From positions 1 through 6,278 of the forward strand of contig JAITWF010000100.1 in assembly GCA_031285415.1 (NCBI GenBank): a stretch of 6,278 nt of DNA. The letters are read 5' to 3'. Origin of the DNA: Deferribacteraceae bacterium. Its GTDB lineage: Bacteria > Chrysiogenota > Deferribacteres > Deferribacterales > JAISNW01. A program made the translations under genes and the position numbers. The notes beneath the pieces are model-generated. The model was not told the DNA's origin. It saw only the letters and a program-made list of their open reading frames with translations, and did not search any database. This document shows positions 5,438 to 6,278 of the stretch, one piece after another. How positions within the stretch are numbered: position 1 is the stretch's first letter; each line of letters starts with the position of its first letter.

Positions 5438-6278
5438 TACGGCATTATCACCGTAAACGAAGTATACGTGCTACTATCGCTATCTGCGATAATGTCGCCA
5501 TCGTGCGCCTTTACAATCTTGTACGATATCGATAGCCCCAGCCCTGTCCCCTTCGCCTTTGTAGTCTGAAAGGGCATAAATAGGCGAGGTTTCATATCTG
5601 CGGCGATCCCTTTGCCGTTATCAGTTATAACAAGGCGAAGCTCCGATTCGTTCATAAACGATTCAATCGTCACCACGCCATCTGTCGGCACAGCGTCTAT
5701 CGCATTATGCACAAGATTCATCACCACCTGACGGAAGAGATCCCGATCACATTTAACGGTATGGCTCTCGTCGAGTCTATTCTGTATCGTAATCCCCTTC
5801 TCCCTAACGATATGTTGCAGGTAGAGGATCACCTCGTCCACGATATCGGCAAGCACATATGTGGTTTTATTAACGTGTAACTCCTTTGTAAATAGGAGTG
5901 TATTCGATATAATCGAGTTTATCGTGCGTATCGCCTTTACAATATTAGATGTAAGACGTTGATGATCGGGGTTGCCAGCCAAGTCTCTCTCGAGAAGTGA
6001 GGCGAATAACTCCATCGAGCCTAGCGGATTGCGGATCTCATGGGCGATGTTGGCAGCCATCTCACCCATAAGCTGCAACTTCTCCCCCCTCTGCTTCTCC
6101 CATTCAAACTTCTTTAGGGTCGTGATATCATCGATCACGTAAACCGTTGCATTTAGGTTATCAGAGGTTATCTGCCCAATACTAAGGCGGAAGTACATGC
6201 CGTTGCCGTTGTCGTAATCAAGCACCCCCTCCGTTGGCGAAGAGGCGAACATCTCCATGATAAACGCCTTGCCAAGGC
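5437..6278 (-). CDS. PAS-domain sensor histidine kinase, C-terminal part (5' end outside window), FlrB/FleS-like
   Basis: Autophosphorylating kinase, very likely the partner of the downstream sigma-54 regulator. The frame stays open through the right edge (…GKAFIMEMF, typical inside a PAS fold), so the ATG at 6256-6258 is internal and the gene is truncated by the window. Counting from that Met: the end of a PAS domain (to VIDDITTLKK, about 50), a linker helix, HisKA with phospho-accepting H73 (ANIAHEIRNPLGS), N-box LVHNAIDAV (182-190), G1 DNGKGI (213-218), and F/G2 boxes FMPFQTTKAKGTGLGLS (227-243). No membrane segment is present in the visible part, as expected for a cytosolic flagellar-type kinase. 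The H-box region (GEMAANIAHEIRNPLGSMEL) resembles kinases beside flagellar genes in Geobacter-like bacteria, from memory. GDI near the end replaces the usual GGxI. Confidence 0.93.
   Translation of the reverse strand, partial: LGKAFIMEMFASSPTEGVLDYDNGNGMYFRLSIGQITSDNLNATVYVIDDITTLKKFEWEKQRGEKLQLMGEMAANIAHEIRNPLGSMELFASLLERDLAGNPDHQRLTSNIVKAIRTINSIISNTLLFTKELHVNKTTYVLADIVDEVILYLQHIVREKGITIQNRLDESHTVKCDRDLFRQVVMNLVHNAIDAVPTDGVVTIESFMNESELRLVITDNGKGIAADMKPRLFMPFQTTKAKGTGLGLSISYKIVKAHDGDIIADSDSSTYTSFTVIMP

Noticed and set aside
6256..6258. ATG (minus strand) as the start of the histidine kinase
   Set aside because: The frame continues to the window edge with PAS-like residues (GKAFI), and no ribosome binding site precedes it.
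1..6278. CRISPR array
   Set aside because: The only long repeats are the two 123-bp palindromes 1.45 kb apart; no regularly spaced short repeats are present.

Overview
The window reads as chromosomal DNA of a motile, probably anaerobic, Gram-negative-type bacterium. It carries a tryptophanyl-tRNA synthetase with a four-cysteine iron-sulfur motif, a sigma-54 dependent response regulator with a cytosolic PAS histidine kinase that look like the flagellar FlrB/FlrC (FleS/FleR) pair, and the order trpS-scpA-scpB-rluB, which I recall from Geobacter-like Desulfobacterota and Deferribacterota. GC content is moderate, and ATA (Ile) and CTA (Leu) codons are common. The taxonomic guess is weak; no rRNA or marker settles it.

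Left half, plus strand (1-3207): the 3' part of trpS, then a 127-bp gap holding a GC-rich inverted-repeat element, then a tight cluster scpA, scpB, a 16S/23S pseudouridine synthase (RluB type) and queD. These four genes overlap by 1, 8 and 13 bases, so they are almost certainly one translationally coupled operon joining chromosome condensation (the SMC-ScpAB kleisin and its partner) to RNA modification (pseudouridine, queuosine). After queD comes a 245-bp gene-free stretch. It contains a possible promoter, a roughly 150-nt region that folds into four hairpins closed by an 11-bp outer stem, and a good intrinsic terminator: a candidate small RNA or a structured repeat.

Right half, minus strand (3217-6278): read in the direction of transcription it runs histidine kinase (5' end outside the window), sigma-54 response regulator, peptide deformylase (def). 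The two gaps between these genes are each almost entirely filled by a copy of the same 123-bp imperfect palindrome. It begins at or within 2 nt of the upstream stop codon and ends 4-7 nt before the Shine-Dalgarno of the next gene.

The most notable observation is in these two palindromes. They are 113/123 identical, and all ten differing bases fall into five base-paired positions that keep Watson-Crick pairing in both copies (G-C to A-T, A-T to G-C, T-A to A-T and so on). No difference breaks a pair. This is direct evidence that the hairpin itself is maintained, either as RNA in the kinase-regulator-deformylase transcript or by palindrome self-correction at the DNA level. It resembles ERIC elements in size and style but not, as far as I can tell, in sequence.

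I see no CRISPR array, tRNA, rRNA, transposase gene or prophage gene.
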